A stretch of DNA of 64,000 nucleotides from positions 23,601,331 through 23,665,330 of the forward strand of contig NC_087151.1 in the NCBI RefSeq assembly GCF_035594125.1, read 5' to 3'. The DNA is from Scylla paramamosain (lineage: Eukaryota > Arthropoda > Malacostraca > Decapoda > Portunidae). The notes under the pieces were generated by a model, which saw only the letters and a list, made by a program, of their open reading frames with translations, was not told where the DNA came from and ran no database searches. Shown one piece after another: positions 10,933 to 24,013 of the stretch. The position numbers were made by a program, and so were the translations under genes. Positions within the stretch are counted from its first letter, which is position 1. Every line of letters begins with the position of its first letter.

Positions 10933-13608
10933 AATCTAATTTTTAATCTGTAAAACACCAGCTTTTCTCTTTTAAACCTCATCTTCTTTTCCTCACTGAA
11001 CTCAGGTGTCTGAGGCAACTGACAGTAGCCCCTTTTCTGTTCCCTCCTACTTTCCCTATCCTCATTTTCAATCCAAAGCTGGATGTTGCGTGTATGTGCG
11101 CAACGGCTCTCGTACCCACGCTCTTGAATCATCCGAGTTTTCCACTATCTGGCTACGACTACAGAGTCACTCTCAAACTAAATTTATCTGTGCTGTATAC
11201 CTCTCACCTAACTCCTCTGACAATAAGAAATTCTTTGACTAAACTTCCAAAGTGAGCACATTCTGACTCTCTTCCCTTTTGCAGCGATCTCCATTCTTGG
11301 AGACTTCAATGTTCACCACCAGCTTGGGCTTTCCTCTCCCTTCACTGAACATCCTGGTGAACTAGCCTTCAACTTTGCTATCCTCCACGACCTAGAGCAA
11401 TTGGTGCAACACCCTACTCGTATTCTTGACCGTCTTGGAGATACGCCTAACATTCTTGACCTTTTCCTAATCTCTAATCCTGATTATGCTGTCACCTTTC
11501 TTCTTCATTGGACTCCTCCGATCACAATCTCATATCTGTATCTTGTCCTCTCGCTCCAATCCCTTCTCAGGATCCACCTAAGCGAAGATGCCTTTGTCGT
11601 TTTGCCTCTGATAGTTGGGGTGACCTGACTATTTAGCTGATTTTCCTTGGAATGACTACTGCTTCCGTGTCAGAAACCCGTCTTTCTGTGCCGAGCGCAT
11701 GACTAAGATGATAGTGTCTGGCATGGAGGCGTACATTCTTCCCTCATTTTCTCGACCTAAACCTTGCAAACCTTGGTTTAACACAGCTTGTTCTCGTGTT
11801 ATATATATGCTATATATGATAGAGATGTGGCCCACCAAAGGTACTTAAGCCTTCCATCACCAGAATCTCATGCACTTTATATTTTTTCCCGGAACCATGC
11901 AAAGTCTGTTCTCCAACTAGCCAAAAACTCCTTCATTAACAGAAAGTGTTTCATTTTTTTTTTTTTTTTAAGATCTAACTTCCCTTGTGACTTCTGGCAC
12001 CTAGCCAAAAATATCTCCAATAACTTAACTTTGCTTCTTCTTCTTTCCCTCCTTTATTTCAACCAGATGGCACCACTGCTATCACATCTATCTCTAACGC
12101 TGAACTCTTCGCGTAAACCTTTGCTAAAAACTCTACCTTGGACGATTCAAGGCTTGTTCCTCCCTCTCCTCCATCCTCTGACTACTTCATGCTACCTATT
12201 AAAATTCTTAGCAATGATGCTTTCCATGCTGGCCTAAATGCTCTGAAGGCTTATGGACCTGATGGGGTCCCTCCTATTGTTCTCCGAAACTGTGCCTCCG
12301 TGCTTGCACCTTGCTTATTCAAACTCTTTCAGCTCGGTCTATCAACATCTACCTTTCCTTCTTGCTGGAAGTTTGCCTACATTCAACCTGTTCCTAAAAA
12401 GGGTGACCGTTCTAATCCCTCAGACTACCGTCGTGCCTATCTAAAGATTTTGAATATATCCTCAACAGGAAGAAACTTTTGCTGTTGCCTTGGATATACC
12501 AAAAGCTTTTGATAGAGTCTGGCACAAAGCTGTTCTTCTAAATCTATTAACAGTGGTGTTCTTCAGGATACTTTCCTGTCACCCACTCTCTTCTTATTAT
12601 TCATCAATGATCTTCTAGACCAAACTTCTTGTCCTATTCACTTCTACGCTGATGATAACACCCTGCACTTTTCCACGTCTTTTCATAGACTTCAGAAGTA
12701 AACATTTCATGCAGGGAAGCCACAGAACGCCTGACTTCTGATCTTTCTAGAATTTCTGATTGGGGCAGAGCAAATTTGGTATTGTTCCGTGCCTCAAAAA
12801 CCCAGTTCCTCCATTTATGAACTTGACACAACCTTCCAGACAAATATCCCCTCTTCCTCAATGACACTCAACTGTTCCCCTTTTCTACACTGAGCATCCT
12901 CGGTCTGTCCTTTACTTATAATTTGAAGTGGAAACCTCACACCTCATCAATAGTTAAAACAGCTTCTATAAAGTTAGGCGTTCTGAGACGTCTCCGCCAG
13001 TTTTTCTAACACCCCCCCCCCTGTTGCTAACTCTGTACAAAGGCCTTATCCTTCCATGTATGAAGTATGCTTCACATGTCTGGGAGGGTTCCACTCATAC
13101 TGCTCTTCTAGACAGGGTGGAATCAAAAGCTTTTCGTCTCATCACCTCCTCTTGTCTAGCTGATTGTCTTCAGCCTCTCTCTCATCGCTGCAGTGTTGCA
13201 TCTCTAACTATCTTCTACCAATATTTTCATGTTAACTGCTCTTCTGATTTTGCTAACTGCGTGCCTCCCATCCTCCCGCGGCCTCACTGCACAAGACTCC
13301 CTTCTTTCTCCCACCCCAATTCTGTCCATCTCTCTAATGCAAGAGTTAACCAGCATTCTCAGTCATTCATCTTTTTCTCTGGTAAATTCTGGAACTCCCT
13401 GCCTGCTTCTGCATTTCCATCTTCCTATGACGAATTCCATCAAGGGTAAGGTTGAAGACACTTATCCTTCAGTTTTTGACTACTTCTCTGGACCCTTTTT
13501 CTGGGACTGGCATCTCATTGGGCTTTTTTTTTTATTTATTATTTTTTTATTTGATTTTTGTTGCCCTCGTTCAGTGTCTCACCTACATGAAAAAAAATAA
13601 ATAAAATT
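10933..13608 (+). mobile_element. APE-type LINE, 5' truncated, internally deleted
   Basis: The element starts inside the endonuclease region, keeps reverse transcriptase and the C-terminal region, and ends in an A/T-rich tail with AATAAA-like repeats at about 13590-13608, after which satellite resumes. It is the most complete 3' copy on this strand. The family resembles jockey/CR1-like LINEs that are abundant in decapods; I cannot assign the clade. Confidence 0.88.
11006..13449 (+). pseudogene. LINE endonuclease/reverse transcriptase ORF, broken
   Basis: Readable pieces are endonuclease sequence (11006-11242, about 11280-11640), an RT fingers segment (12138-12440, with AYGPDGVP and FPSCWKFAYIQPVPKKGDR), a piece with KAFDRVWHKA (about 12500), a piece with FYADDNT, the RT catalytic box (about 12640), and a C-terminal part (13024-13449). 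Two internal stretches of RT are missing: one between the fingers and KAFDRVW, another between HKA and the segment preceding the SPTLFLLFIND region. Frameshifts and stops separate the pieces. It cannot encode an active enzyme. Confidence 0.85.
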
Positions 13609-16600
13609 AAAAATAGAAATACAGGTTTCTTTCTATGCATTTTGGCGTTTTGGTACTTAACATTGTGAAAGTCTTATAATACCCCTTTTTTGGTAATGGT
13701 GTTCTGTTTCTCAGTTTAGAGTACTATTCACGTGTTTTAGCGTTTTCATACCTAGGAACTTCAAAAACACTCATAATACACTTTTGTGATTATATCGTTT
13801 CGTTTTCCTGTATTGGCTAATTTCCACGTCTTTTGTCGTTTTGGTACCAAAAAAATTGAAAAAAAAACACTTAAAACACATTTTTTTGGAAATATTCTCT
13901 TATTCCAGAATGTGTTCTTTGTATGGATTTTGCATTTTGGTAAATAATATGGTTAATCATACTCATAATACACGTTTTTTGTTAATGATATTCTGTTACC
14001 TAACATAGATTAATATTCATATGTTTTAGCGTGTCTGCACCTAAGAATCTTAAAAAGACTCATAAGACACGTTTGTGGTTTAGTTTCGTTTTATTTTCTA
14101 ATTTGTATGTGTTTTGCCGTTTTAGTACCTAAGAAACTGAAAAACATCGAAGACACGTTTTGGGTAATGTTCCATGTATTTTACAGATTTGGTACATAAA
14201 AAGCTTAAAAAAAAAGTAAAAGACACAATTTTGATAACATTGTTTTAGTTTTCCAATACAGGGTTTTTTTTTTCCTTTGTTTGTAGCGTTTTTATGCCTA
14301 ATATGCTTGTAAAAAAAAAACGCAAATGACACGTTCTGATAATGTCATTTCATATCCCCATATTGGGTGCCTTCCATGCATTTCGTCATTTAGATAATTA
14401 ACAGGCGCAAATAAACTAAAAAATGCACTTCAGTTTCTCCTAACAGGACGTTTAGCATGCGTTTTAGCGTTTTTGGTACGTAGGAAGATGAAAACACTCA
14501 AAAATAACTTTTTGGTAATGTTTTCTTATTCAATATAGTGTGCTTTGAATGCATTTTGCCGTTTTGGCACCTAACAAATAAAAAAAAATCATTCGTAATA
14601 CAGGGTTTTAGTAATGTAGTTCTGTTTCTTCATAGAGTTTTTTTTTTTTATGCATTTTTAGCTTTTTGGTACCTAAGATAGTAATTATTGTTGTTGTGTT
14701 CCTCAGTATAGAGCTATTCATGTGCTTTAGCTTTCTGATAACTAAGAACATCAAAAACAATCATAACAAATGTTTCTGATTATACAATTTCTTTCTTTTC
14801 TTTATATTGGCTAGTTTGCGATTTTGTACCTAATAAACTGAAAAACATGTAAAATATACATTTTTTGGAAATGATGTTATGTTTCTCAATATGGAAATAT
14901 TCATAAGTTTTAGCATTTCAGCACCTAAGAACCTTAAAAACACTCATAAGACACATTTTGTGGTAATATTGCTTTATTTTCCCATATCAGCTAATTTGCA
15001 TTTGATTTGCGGTTTTGGTACCTAATAAACTCGAAAACACCCTAAACCCTAAGTTTTTTGGTAATATTGTTCTGTTCCTCCAGAAATGGAGCTTTACATG
15101 TATTTTAGAGTTTTGGTATGTAAGAGGCTCAAAAACATTTAAAATGCATGATTTGTTAGTAATGTTCAGTTTTCCCAAATGAGATGTTTTCCATGGTTTT
15201 AGCTATTTGGTGCCTTGTATGCTCAAAACAAGAAAATGACAGGTTTCTTTAATGTTGTTTTATTACCTGATATAGGATGCTTTCCATGTATTTTATAGGT
15301 TTGGTATCTAACAAGACGAAAAAAACACTTAAAATACACTCTTTTGATGAAGTTGTTCTGTTTTATCCATTTTATTTATCTATTTATTTATTTATTTATT
15401 TATATTTTTTTTCGTACGTTTTAGTGTTTTGGTACGTAACTAGTTTGAAAACACTAAAAAGACACTTTTTTGGTGATGTTTTCTTTTCTAATTTCGTGTG
15501 CTTTGTATGCACTTTGGCGTTTTGGTACCTAACATTCATAATACAGGTTATTGGTATTGTAGTTCTGTTTCTTGTTATAGATTTCTTTTTATGCATTTTG
15601 TCGTTTTGGTGCCTAACACGGTAAATAAGACTCATAATGCACATTTTTGTTAATTACATTCTGTTACTAAACATAAAGTAATATTAACATGTTTTAGCGT
15701 TTCAGCACCAGTGAACCTTAAAAACACTTGTCAAATACATTTGTAATACTATCATTGTATCCACATATTAGCATATTTCCATGTGTTTTGGCGTTTTTGA
15801 TAAACTCAAACAGACTCAAAACATCCGTTTTTTTGTAATGTTCTTTTTCACCAGGAAGTGTATTTTTGCTTCCATTTTAGAGTTTTGGTATGTTACAAGC
15901 TTAATAACCGTCAAAATACACGATTTTGGTAATATTCTTTAATTTTCTTATATCGGGTGTTTTCCATGTTTTTTAGTGTTTTCGTGGCTGATATGCTCAA
16001 AAACACGCAAATGACACGTTTCTGGACCTGTCATCTCATTATTGTATATACAGTGTTTTGCTTGCATTCTGGGGTTTTGTTACCTAACAAGCTCAAAAAT
16101 CACTAAAAATACATTTAAAATGAAGTTGTTCGATTTCTCCATAAATGAGTTTTATGTTTTGAATGCGTTTTAGCGTTTCGGCACGTAAACAGTTGAAAAC
16201 CATCAAAACCCACGTTTTTCGGTAATGTTATTTTTTTTTCAAATATAGTGTGCTTTGCATGCATTTTGACGTTTTAGTACCTAGGAAAATGCAAAACCAT
16301 TTATAATACATATTTTTGGTAAAGTAGTTTAGGTTCTTCATATAGATTTCTTTTTTATGCATTTTGGCGTTTTGGTATCTAACATGGTGAATAAGACTCA
16401 TAATACACGTTTTTTGGGTAATATTAATCCCTCTCCCAATATAGAGTACTATTCACGTGTTTTAGCGTTCTGATATATAAGAACATCAAAAACACTGATA
16501 ACACACTTTTGTGATTATATAATTTAATTTCCATACATTGGCTACTTTGCATGTGTTTCCGCATTTTGGTACCTGAGAAACTGAAAAAATACTTAAAGCA

Positions 16601-17323
16601 CACGTTTTTGGAAATATTTCTCTGTTTCTTCAAAAAGGGTTACGTGTATGCATTTTGGCATTTTGGTATTTAACATGGTGAATCACACTCATAATACAAA
16701 TTTTTGATAAAGATATTGTTTCTAAAATACAGAGTAATATTCATGTGTTTTAGTGTTTCAGCAACTAAGAACCTTAAAAACACACATCGGAGACATTTGT
16801 GGTAATAACATTTAGTTTCCTTATACTGTCTACTTTGTATTTATTTTCACGTGTTGTTACCTAATAAAATAAAATAAAAATAACTCAAAACACATGTTTT
16901 AGGTAATGTCGTTTTGTTTCTTCAGAAAGGGTGTTTGTGTACGTAAAAAGCTCAAAAACACTCAAAAATACATTTTTTTTATAAAGTGTTTCCGTTTCTC
17001 CATAAAGGGTGTTGTGCTTGCGTTTTAGCGTTTTGATACCTCAAAAACCTCGTTTTTCGTAAAGTTGTTTTCATTTCCAATATAGTGTGCTTTGCATGCA
17101 CTTTGATAATGTAGTTTTTTTCTTTCACATAGGTCTCTTTATATGCACTTTAGCGTTTTGGTATAATGTACTATTAACGTGTTTTAGCTTTCTGATACCT
17201 TAGGACATCAAAAACACTCATATTACAAGTTTTTTTGATGGATGTCTTTTCGTTTCTTTATATAGGCTACTTTGTACATTTTTTTTTTGTTTGCGTTTTG
17301 GTAGCTAAGAAACTTAAAAACAC
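13609..17323 (+). repeat. Satellite, eleven-monomer type, forward
   Basis: The monomer type ending in TAGATTTCTTTTTATGCATT (or its degraded form) recurs near 14605, 15545 and 16310. Most types between successive copies can be recognised in constant order, with individual monomers lost (for example three after 15640). From 14719 on, this block is the left arm of the inverted duplication. A TTTA-type run sits at 15370-15406. No gene is visible. Confidence 0.82.
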
Positions 17324-17436
17324 TTTTTTTATGTAGGGACACAGGAGAAGGGCAAAAAAAATCCTCCACCAACAAAAAAAATAAATGCAAAATAAATAAA
17401 AAAAAATAACCCACTGAGACAATGGTCCCTGAACAG
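14719..17436 (+). repeat. Left arm of large inverted duplication
   Basis: This 2.7-kb stretch is the near-identical reverse complement of 23900-26620. Several frames of 63-115 codons are identical in both arms on opposite strands. Its inner end (17324-17436) is a scrap of LINE 3' UTR with no LINE body next to it, whereas the right arm has the same sequence as the natural end of a LINE. The left arm is therefore the derived copy. Confidence 0.92.
17324..17436 (-). mobile_element. LINE 3'-UTR scrap carried by the inverted duplication
   Basis: The minus strand from 17436 reads CTGTTCAGGGACCATTG and continues through GTTGGTGGAGG and the GTCCCTACAT tail, as in the LINE ending at 24013. No other LINE sequence follows; satellite in the opposite orientation begins at 17437. 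It marks the inner breakpoint of the inverted duplication. Confidence 0.92.
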
Positions 17437-18301
17437 TTTTTTTGAGTTTATTAGGTAGCAAAGCGCCATGGAAATATGGTAACATGGCAATTAGCCAATC
17501 TGCGGATCTTATGAATGTTTTTAAAGTTCTTTGGTGCTGAAATACTAAAAGATATAAATAATATTCAGTATTAGAAAAAAAATAAATAAATAAATGAAAA
17601 ATATGTCTATTATAAATGTGATTCACCGTGTTACGTATCGAAACGCCAAAATGCATACAATGAACACTTAATGGAGAGAAACATGACAATATTTCCAAAA
17701 AACTTGTTTTTTTTATATATATTTTTTTTCACTTTGTTAGGTACAAAAACGCCAAAACACATGCAAAGTAGCCAATATAGATAAGCGAAACGACATAGTC
17801 ACCAACCAGTATAATTTATTTATTTTTTTCACATTCTTTTATTTTATTTATTTTATTTATTTATTTTTTTATTTACTTTTATTAATTAATTTATTTTTGT
17901 TAAATATCAGGACGCTAAAACACGAAAATAGTCCTCTATATTGAGAAACAAAACAACATCAAGAAAAACATTCATTATGAATATTATTCACCATGTTAGT
18001 TATGAAATCTTCAAAATGCATACAAAGACTCCTTTATTAAGAAACACATCCACATTACCAAACACCAGCATTATGACTGTTTTTTAACTTGTTAGATACC
18101 AAAACGCCAAAGCGCTTGCAAAGCATATTATATTGGAAAAGAAGACAACATTGTAAAAAACATGGTTTCTGAATTTTCTTCAGCTTTTACGAAGCAAAAT
18201 GCTAAAAGGCATGAAGAATACCCCTCATGGAGAAACAGAATAGCTTCACAAATGAACTATTTATTGAGTGTTTTTGAGCTTCTTATGTACCAAAACATAT
18301 T

Positions 18302-18482
18302 AATAAAAGCGTGTATTATGAGTCTCATTTTAGGTACAAAAACGCCAAAATGTATACAAAAAAACATTTTCTGGAGAAACAGATAATTTCCAATAATGTA
18401 TGTTTTAAGTGTTTTATAGTTTGTTAGGTCCAAGAACGCAAAAACTCATGTAAAGTAACCAACATAATAAAACGAAACGATA
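18302..18482. repeat. Local direct duplication, copy 1
   Basis: About 180 bp starting AAAAGCGTGTATTATGAGTC and ending AATAAAACGAAACGA. It matches 18906-19092 with only a few substitutions and small indels, far closer than satellite monomers of the same type usually match. Confidence 0.85.
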
Positions 18483-18905
18483 CATTTAAAGCACACTATA
18501 TTGGGCGATGAAACGACATTACCAGAAGTGTGTCATTTGCCTGTTTTGAGCATATTGGGCATCAAAAAGCTAAAAAGCATGGAAAACACCTGATATGGTA
18601 AAACTAACATCATTCTGATAATCGTATCTTTTGAATGCTTTTGAGCTTCTTACATACTAAAACTCTAAAATCCATGAAAACTCCCTTTCCGGAGGGACAG
18701 AACAATATTGCCAAAAATAAGTATTTTAAATATATTTCAATTCATTATATACCAAAACGCCTCAACATTTGTAAATTAAGCAGTTATGAGGAAACTAAAC
18801 GGTATTTCCACAAGCATGTTTTATGAGGGTTCTTTATGAGGTTCTTAGGTGCTGAGACGCTAAAACAAATAAGTATTACTCTATATTGGAAAGCAAATCA
18901 TTATT

Positions 18906-19092
18906 ATTAAAAGCGTGTATTATGAGTCTCATTGACTATTTTAGGTACAAAAACGCCAAAATGTATACAAAAAACATTTTCTGGAGAAACAGATAATTTC
19001 CAGTAATGTATGTTTTAAGTGTTTTATAGTTTGTTAGGTCCAAGAACCCAAAAACTCATGTAAATTTACCAACATAATAAAACGAAACGATA
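18906..19092. repeat. Local direct duplication, copy 2
   Basis: Second copy of 18302-18482, about 600 bp downstream in the same orientation. It carries a short insertion after GTCTCATT. The spacing is not one higher-order period, so this looks like an unequal exchange. Confidence 0.85.
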
Positions 19093-20154
19093 TAATCATA
19101 AACGGGCGTTATGAGTGTTTTTGTTTTTCTTAGGTATCAGGTAAATACGTAAATAATATTGAGGAAAAGTACAAGTTTACCAAAAACATGTATTATGAGA
19201 CTTATTCACCATTTTAAATATCAAAATGCCAAAAGGCATATAAAGATACTTATATGAAAAAAACACAACTATATTACCAAAATCTGTATTATAAATGTTT
19301 TTGAACTTCTTAGGTATCAAAATGCCAAAGTCCATGCAAAGCACACCATACTGGAAAAGAAAACAACATTACCCAAAAACTTTTCTTGTGAGTGTTTTTC
19401 AATACGCTAAAACAGATGGAAAGTATTCTTAATGGAGAAAGAGAAGAACTTCATCAAAAAAGAGTATTTTGAGCTTGTTACTTACCAGAATATTAAAATG
19501 CATTTAAAGAAATCTATATAAAGAAACAGAATAGCATTACCTCTCCCACCAAAAAAAAAAAAAAAAAAAAAATGAACTTATTAGGTACCAAAAACATGTG
19601 TTTTGACAGTTTTTCAGTCTATTAGGAACCATATTGGTTAAACACATGCAAATCAACTAACAAGAGAAAACTAAATAATATTACCGCAAACGTCTCTTAT
19701 GAATGTTTTTAATGTTCATAGGTGGTGAAACGCTAAAACAAATAAATATTACTCTATACTGAGAAACAGAACATCACTACCTAAAACGACTGTCATGAGT
19801 CTGTTTCACCATGTTGGGTAACAAAACGCTAAAATTCATAAAAAGAAAGCAGAACATTTCCTAAAGCGTGTGTTTTAAGCGTTTTACTGTTTGATTGGTA
19901 ACAAAAAGCCAAGACATATGAAAAGTAGCCAGCATAGGAAAACGAAAACATAATCATAAACGTGAATTATGAGTGTTTTTAACGTTCTAAGCTATCAGAA
20001 CGCTAAAACACGTAAATAGTACTCTATATTGAGGAAGAGAACATAACCAAAAACGTGTATTATGTGCCTTATACACAATGTTAGGTACCAGAACGCCAAA
20101 ATGCTTACCAAGAAAATCCATATAAAAAACCACAACCACAATATCAAACACCTG

Positions 20155-20290
<136 letters not shown>

Positions 20291-21372
20291 GAGTATATAT
20301 ACTTTTTTTTTTTCCCTACTTTTGAGGTACCAAAATGGCAAAGTGCATAGAAAGCACACTACATTAGGAAGAAAACTATACTAAAAAAAAGTGGCTTTTG
20401 AGTGTTTTTATCTTCTCACGTTCCAAAACGGTAAAAAGCATGCAAAACACAAAATTATCGAGAAACAACAATTTCATTAAAAAGTTGATTTTGAGTGTTT
20501 TTGAGCATGTTATTAACCAAAATGCCTAGATCAATACAGAGAAAACTATATGAAGAAACAGAATAACATTACCAAAATTTTTTTTTTACCTATTGGATAG
20601 CAAAAGACCAAACTGCATTTATAGAACACAATATTGGAAAAGAAAACAGCATTACCAAAAATGTTTTTTTATGAGTTTCCCAGCTTTTTACGTACCAAAA
20701 CGCTAAAATGCATGGAAAGCACCCTTAAAGAAGAAAGTTTTTTTCTTTTTTAGTTTGTTAGGTAGCAAAACGCCTAAATGCATGCAAAGCGCCTTATATA
20801 GGATAATGAAACGACATTACCAAAAACGGGTGATTTACGTTTTTTTTTTTTTTTTCAGGATATCAGACACCAAAGCACACACACACACACAAAAAAGAAT
20901 AAATAAATAAATAAAGATATAAAAAAATATATTGAAAAACAAAACAATATTATTAAAATTATGTCTTTTCAGTGTTTTTAAGCTTGTTACGTACTAAGAC
21001 TCTGACATGCATTCAAATTAATCTTTCTGGAGGAGCATAACAACATTATCAAAAACGCGTGTTTTGAGTATTTCTGAGTTCATTATATATTAAAATTCCT
21101 ATACAAATGCAATGATGGGAAACGAAAAGATATTACCACAAACATGTCTTATGAGTGATTTTAAGGTTCTTAGACGCTAAAACGTTGAAACAAATTAATA
21201 GATATTACACAATATTAAGAAATAGAACATAGTCATCAAAAACGTTTGTTATGAGTGTGATTCACCATTTATGGTACCAAAATGATAAAAATGGATATAA
21301 ACAACCCTTTCTAGAGAAACAGAACAACATTTCCAAAAACCTGTGTTTTAATCCAAATTTTGATGTTGTTTT

Positions 21373-24013
21373 AATGTGCGCAGTAACTTAACCTGCTCTC
21401 GCGCCCACGCTATCGAATCTTCAGAGTTTTATACTGTCTGGCTACGACTACAGAGTCACTCTCAAACTAAATTTATCTATGCTGTATTCCTCTCACCTAT
21501 CTCCTCTGACAATAAGAAAATTCTTTGCCTGCTTTATTTTCGAAGAGGAGCACATTATTTCTTCCCTTTTACAGAGATCACCATTATTTGAGACCAGTGT
21601 TAACTCCAGCTTTGGCTTTCCTCTCGCTTCACTGACCATCCTGCTGAAGTAGCCTTCAATTATGCTCCATGACCTAGTGTAATTGGTGCAACATCCTACC
21701 TATATTCCTCGCCGTCCTCGAGATACGCCAGGTATTCTTGACATTTTCATTACCTCTAATCCTTCTGCTTATGCTGTTACCATCTCTTCTCATTTGGGCT
21801 CCTCCGATCACAATCTCATATCTGTATCTTGTCCTGTCGCTCCAATCCTTCTTTTGGATCACCCTAAGCGGAGGTGCCTCTGGCGTTTTGCCTCTGTTAG
21901 TTGGAAGGACCTGAGGAGGTATTTTGCTGATTTTTCTTGGAAAGACTACTGCATCCGTGTCAGAGACCCGTATCTGTGTGCCGAGTGCATAACAGAGGAG
22001 ATAGTGTCTGGCATAGGGGCAGGCATACATTCCTCACTCTTTTTCTCGACCTAAACCCTCCAAACCTTTGTTTAACACAGCCTGTTCTCATACTGTATAT
22101 AATTGAGAGGTGGCCCACAAAAAAGTACTTAAGCCTTCCAACACCATAATCTCATGAACTTTATATGTCTTCCCGGAAACATGCCAAGTCTGTTCTCTAA
22201 GTAGCCAAAACTTCCTTCATTAAAAGAAAGTGTCAAAATCTTTCAAGATATAACTCCCCTCGTAACTTCTGGCATCTATCTAAAAACATCTCCAATAACT
22301 TTGCTTCTTTTTTTTATCTCCTTTATTTCAAACAGATGGCACCATTGCTATCACATCTATTTCTTAAAACTGAATTCTTCGCTCAAACCTTTGCTATCCT
22401 GCCTCTCCTCCACCCTCTGACTACTTCTTTTAACCTATTAAAATTCCTCGCAATGAAGTTTTCCATGCCCTCGTTGGCCTAAAACCTCGGAAGGCTTATG
22501 AACATGATGGGGTCTCTCTTCTTCTACGAAACCGTGTCTCTGTGCTGGCACCTTGCCTAGTGAAACTCTTTCAACTCTGCCTCTCAATATCTACCTTTCC
22601 TTCTTGCTGGAAGTTTACCTACATTCAGCCTTTTCCTAAAAATGGTGGGCATTCTAATCCCTCAAACTACCGTCCTATTGCTTTAATTTCCTACCTATCT
22701 AAAGTTTTTTAATCTACCTTCAACAGGAAGATTATTAAACATATATCACTTGACAAACTTCTATCTAATCGCCAGTTTGGGTTCCGTCAAGGCCGCTCTA
22801 CTGGTGATCTGGCTTTCCTTATTGAATCTCGGTCATCCTCTTTGAGAGATTTTCGTAAAACTTTTGCTGTTGCCTTATACATATTATTTTCTTTTTTTAA
22901 TAGAGTCTGGCCTAAAACTTTGATTTCCAAACTACCCACCTACAGCTTCTATTCTTCTCTCTGTATCTTCATCACAAATTTCCTTTCTGACCGTTCTATT
23001 GCTCCTGTGGTAGACGGTCACTGTTCTTCTAAATCTATTAACAGAGGTGTTCCTAAGTGTACTGTCCTGTCACCCACTGTCATCCCATTACTCATCAACG
23101 ATCTTCTAAACCAAATATATTATCCTATCCAATCCAACGCTGATGATACCACCCTGCATTTTTCCACTTCTTTCTATAGACGTTCAGCCCTTCCGGAAGT
23201 AAACAGTTCACGCAAGGATGCTTAACTTTCGATCTCTCTAAAATTTCTGATTAATTGTTTGCATTAATTGTTTAATGCCTTAAAAACTCAATTCCTCCAC
23301 CAATCAACTCAACACAACCTTGCAGACAACTATCCTCTCTTGTATAAAGACAATCAATTGTTCATCTCTTCTACACTGAACATCTAAAAACTTCAATACT
23401 CATGTCCAGCTGAAAACGCTTCTTTGAAGTTAAGTGTTCTGAGACTTCTACGGTCCTTATCCGTCCATGCATGGAATATGCTTCACATGTTTGGGGGATT
23501 CCACTCATACGGCTATTTTAGACAGAGTGGAGTCAAAAGATTTTCGTATCAACTCCCATCTAACTGACTGGCATCAGCTTCTTTCTCACCGACGCAATGT
23601 TAAATCTTTAGCTACCCTCTACCGCTATTTTCATGCTAACTGCTCTTCTGATCTTGCTAACTACATGCCTCCCCTCCGCCTGTGGCCTCTCTGCACAAGA
23701 CTTTCTTCTTTCTCTCACCCCTATTCTGTCCACCTCTCTAATGCAAGAGTTAACCAGTATTCTCAGTCATTAATTCCTTTCTCTGGTAAAGTTTGGAACT
23801 CCATGCCTGATTATGTGTTTCCACCTTCCTATAAATTGAATTCCTTCAATACACTTATCATTTAGGACACTTATGCATTTTTGACTGCCGCTTCCGAACC
23901 TGTTCAGGGACCATTGTCTCAGTGGGTTATTTTTTTTTTATTTATTTTGCATTTATTTTTTTTGTTGGTGGAGGATTTTTTTTGCCCTTCTCCTGTGTCC
24001 CTACATAAAAAAA
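21373..24013 (+). mobile_element. APE-type LINE, 5' truncated, with 3' end
   Basis: Same family as the copy at 10933, starting within the endonuclease at TTAATGTGCGCAG and ending with the 3' UTR and GTCCCTACATAAAAAAAG. Its last 114 bp (23900-24013) belong to the right arm of the inverted duplication, so this is the source of the LINE scrap at 17324. Confidence 0.88.
21376..23865 (+). pseudogene. LINE endonuclease/reverse transcriptase ORF, broken
   Basis: Endonuclease pieces lie at 21376-22054. RT pieces follow: FGFRQGRSTGDL near 22780, then 22842-23225 with FNRVWPKTLISKLP, GVPKCTVLSP and SNADDTTLHFS. The catalytic YADD box reads NADD, so the tyrosine is replaced. A C-terminal piece ending near FNTLII lies at 23467-23865. 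Multiple frameshifts and stops separate the parts. More of the central RT is kept than in the copy at 10933. Confidence 0.85.

Noticed and set aside
7229..13608. The minus LINE piece at 7229 and the plus LINE at 10933 as one element with 5' inversion (twin priming)
   Set aside because: The two pieces overlap in sequence (about 7229-7360 against 10933-11060) and are separated by 3.2 kb of satellite, so they are separate copies.
15277..15624. 115-codon frame that recurs identically at 25715-26062 on the other strand
   Set aside because: The repetition is explained by the inverted duplication; the frame lies across several satellite monomers and has no recognisable domain.
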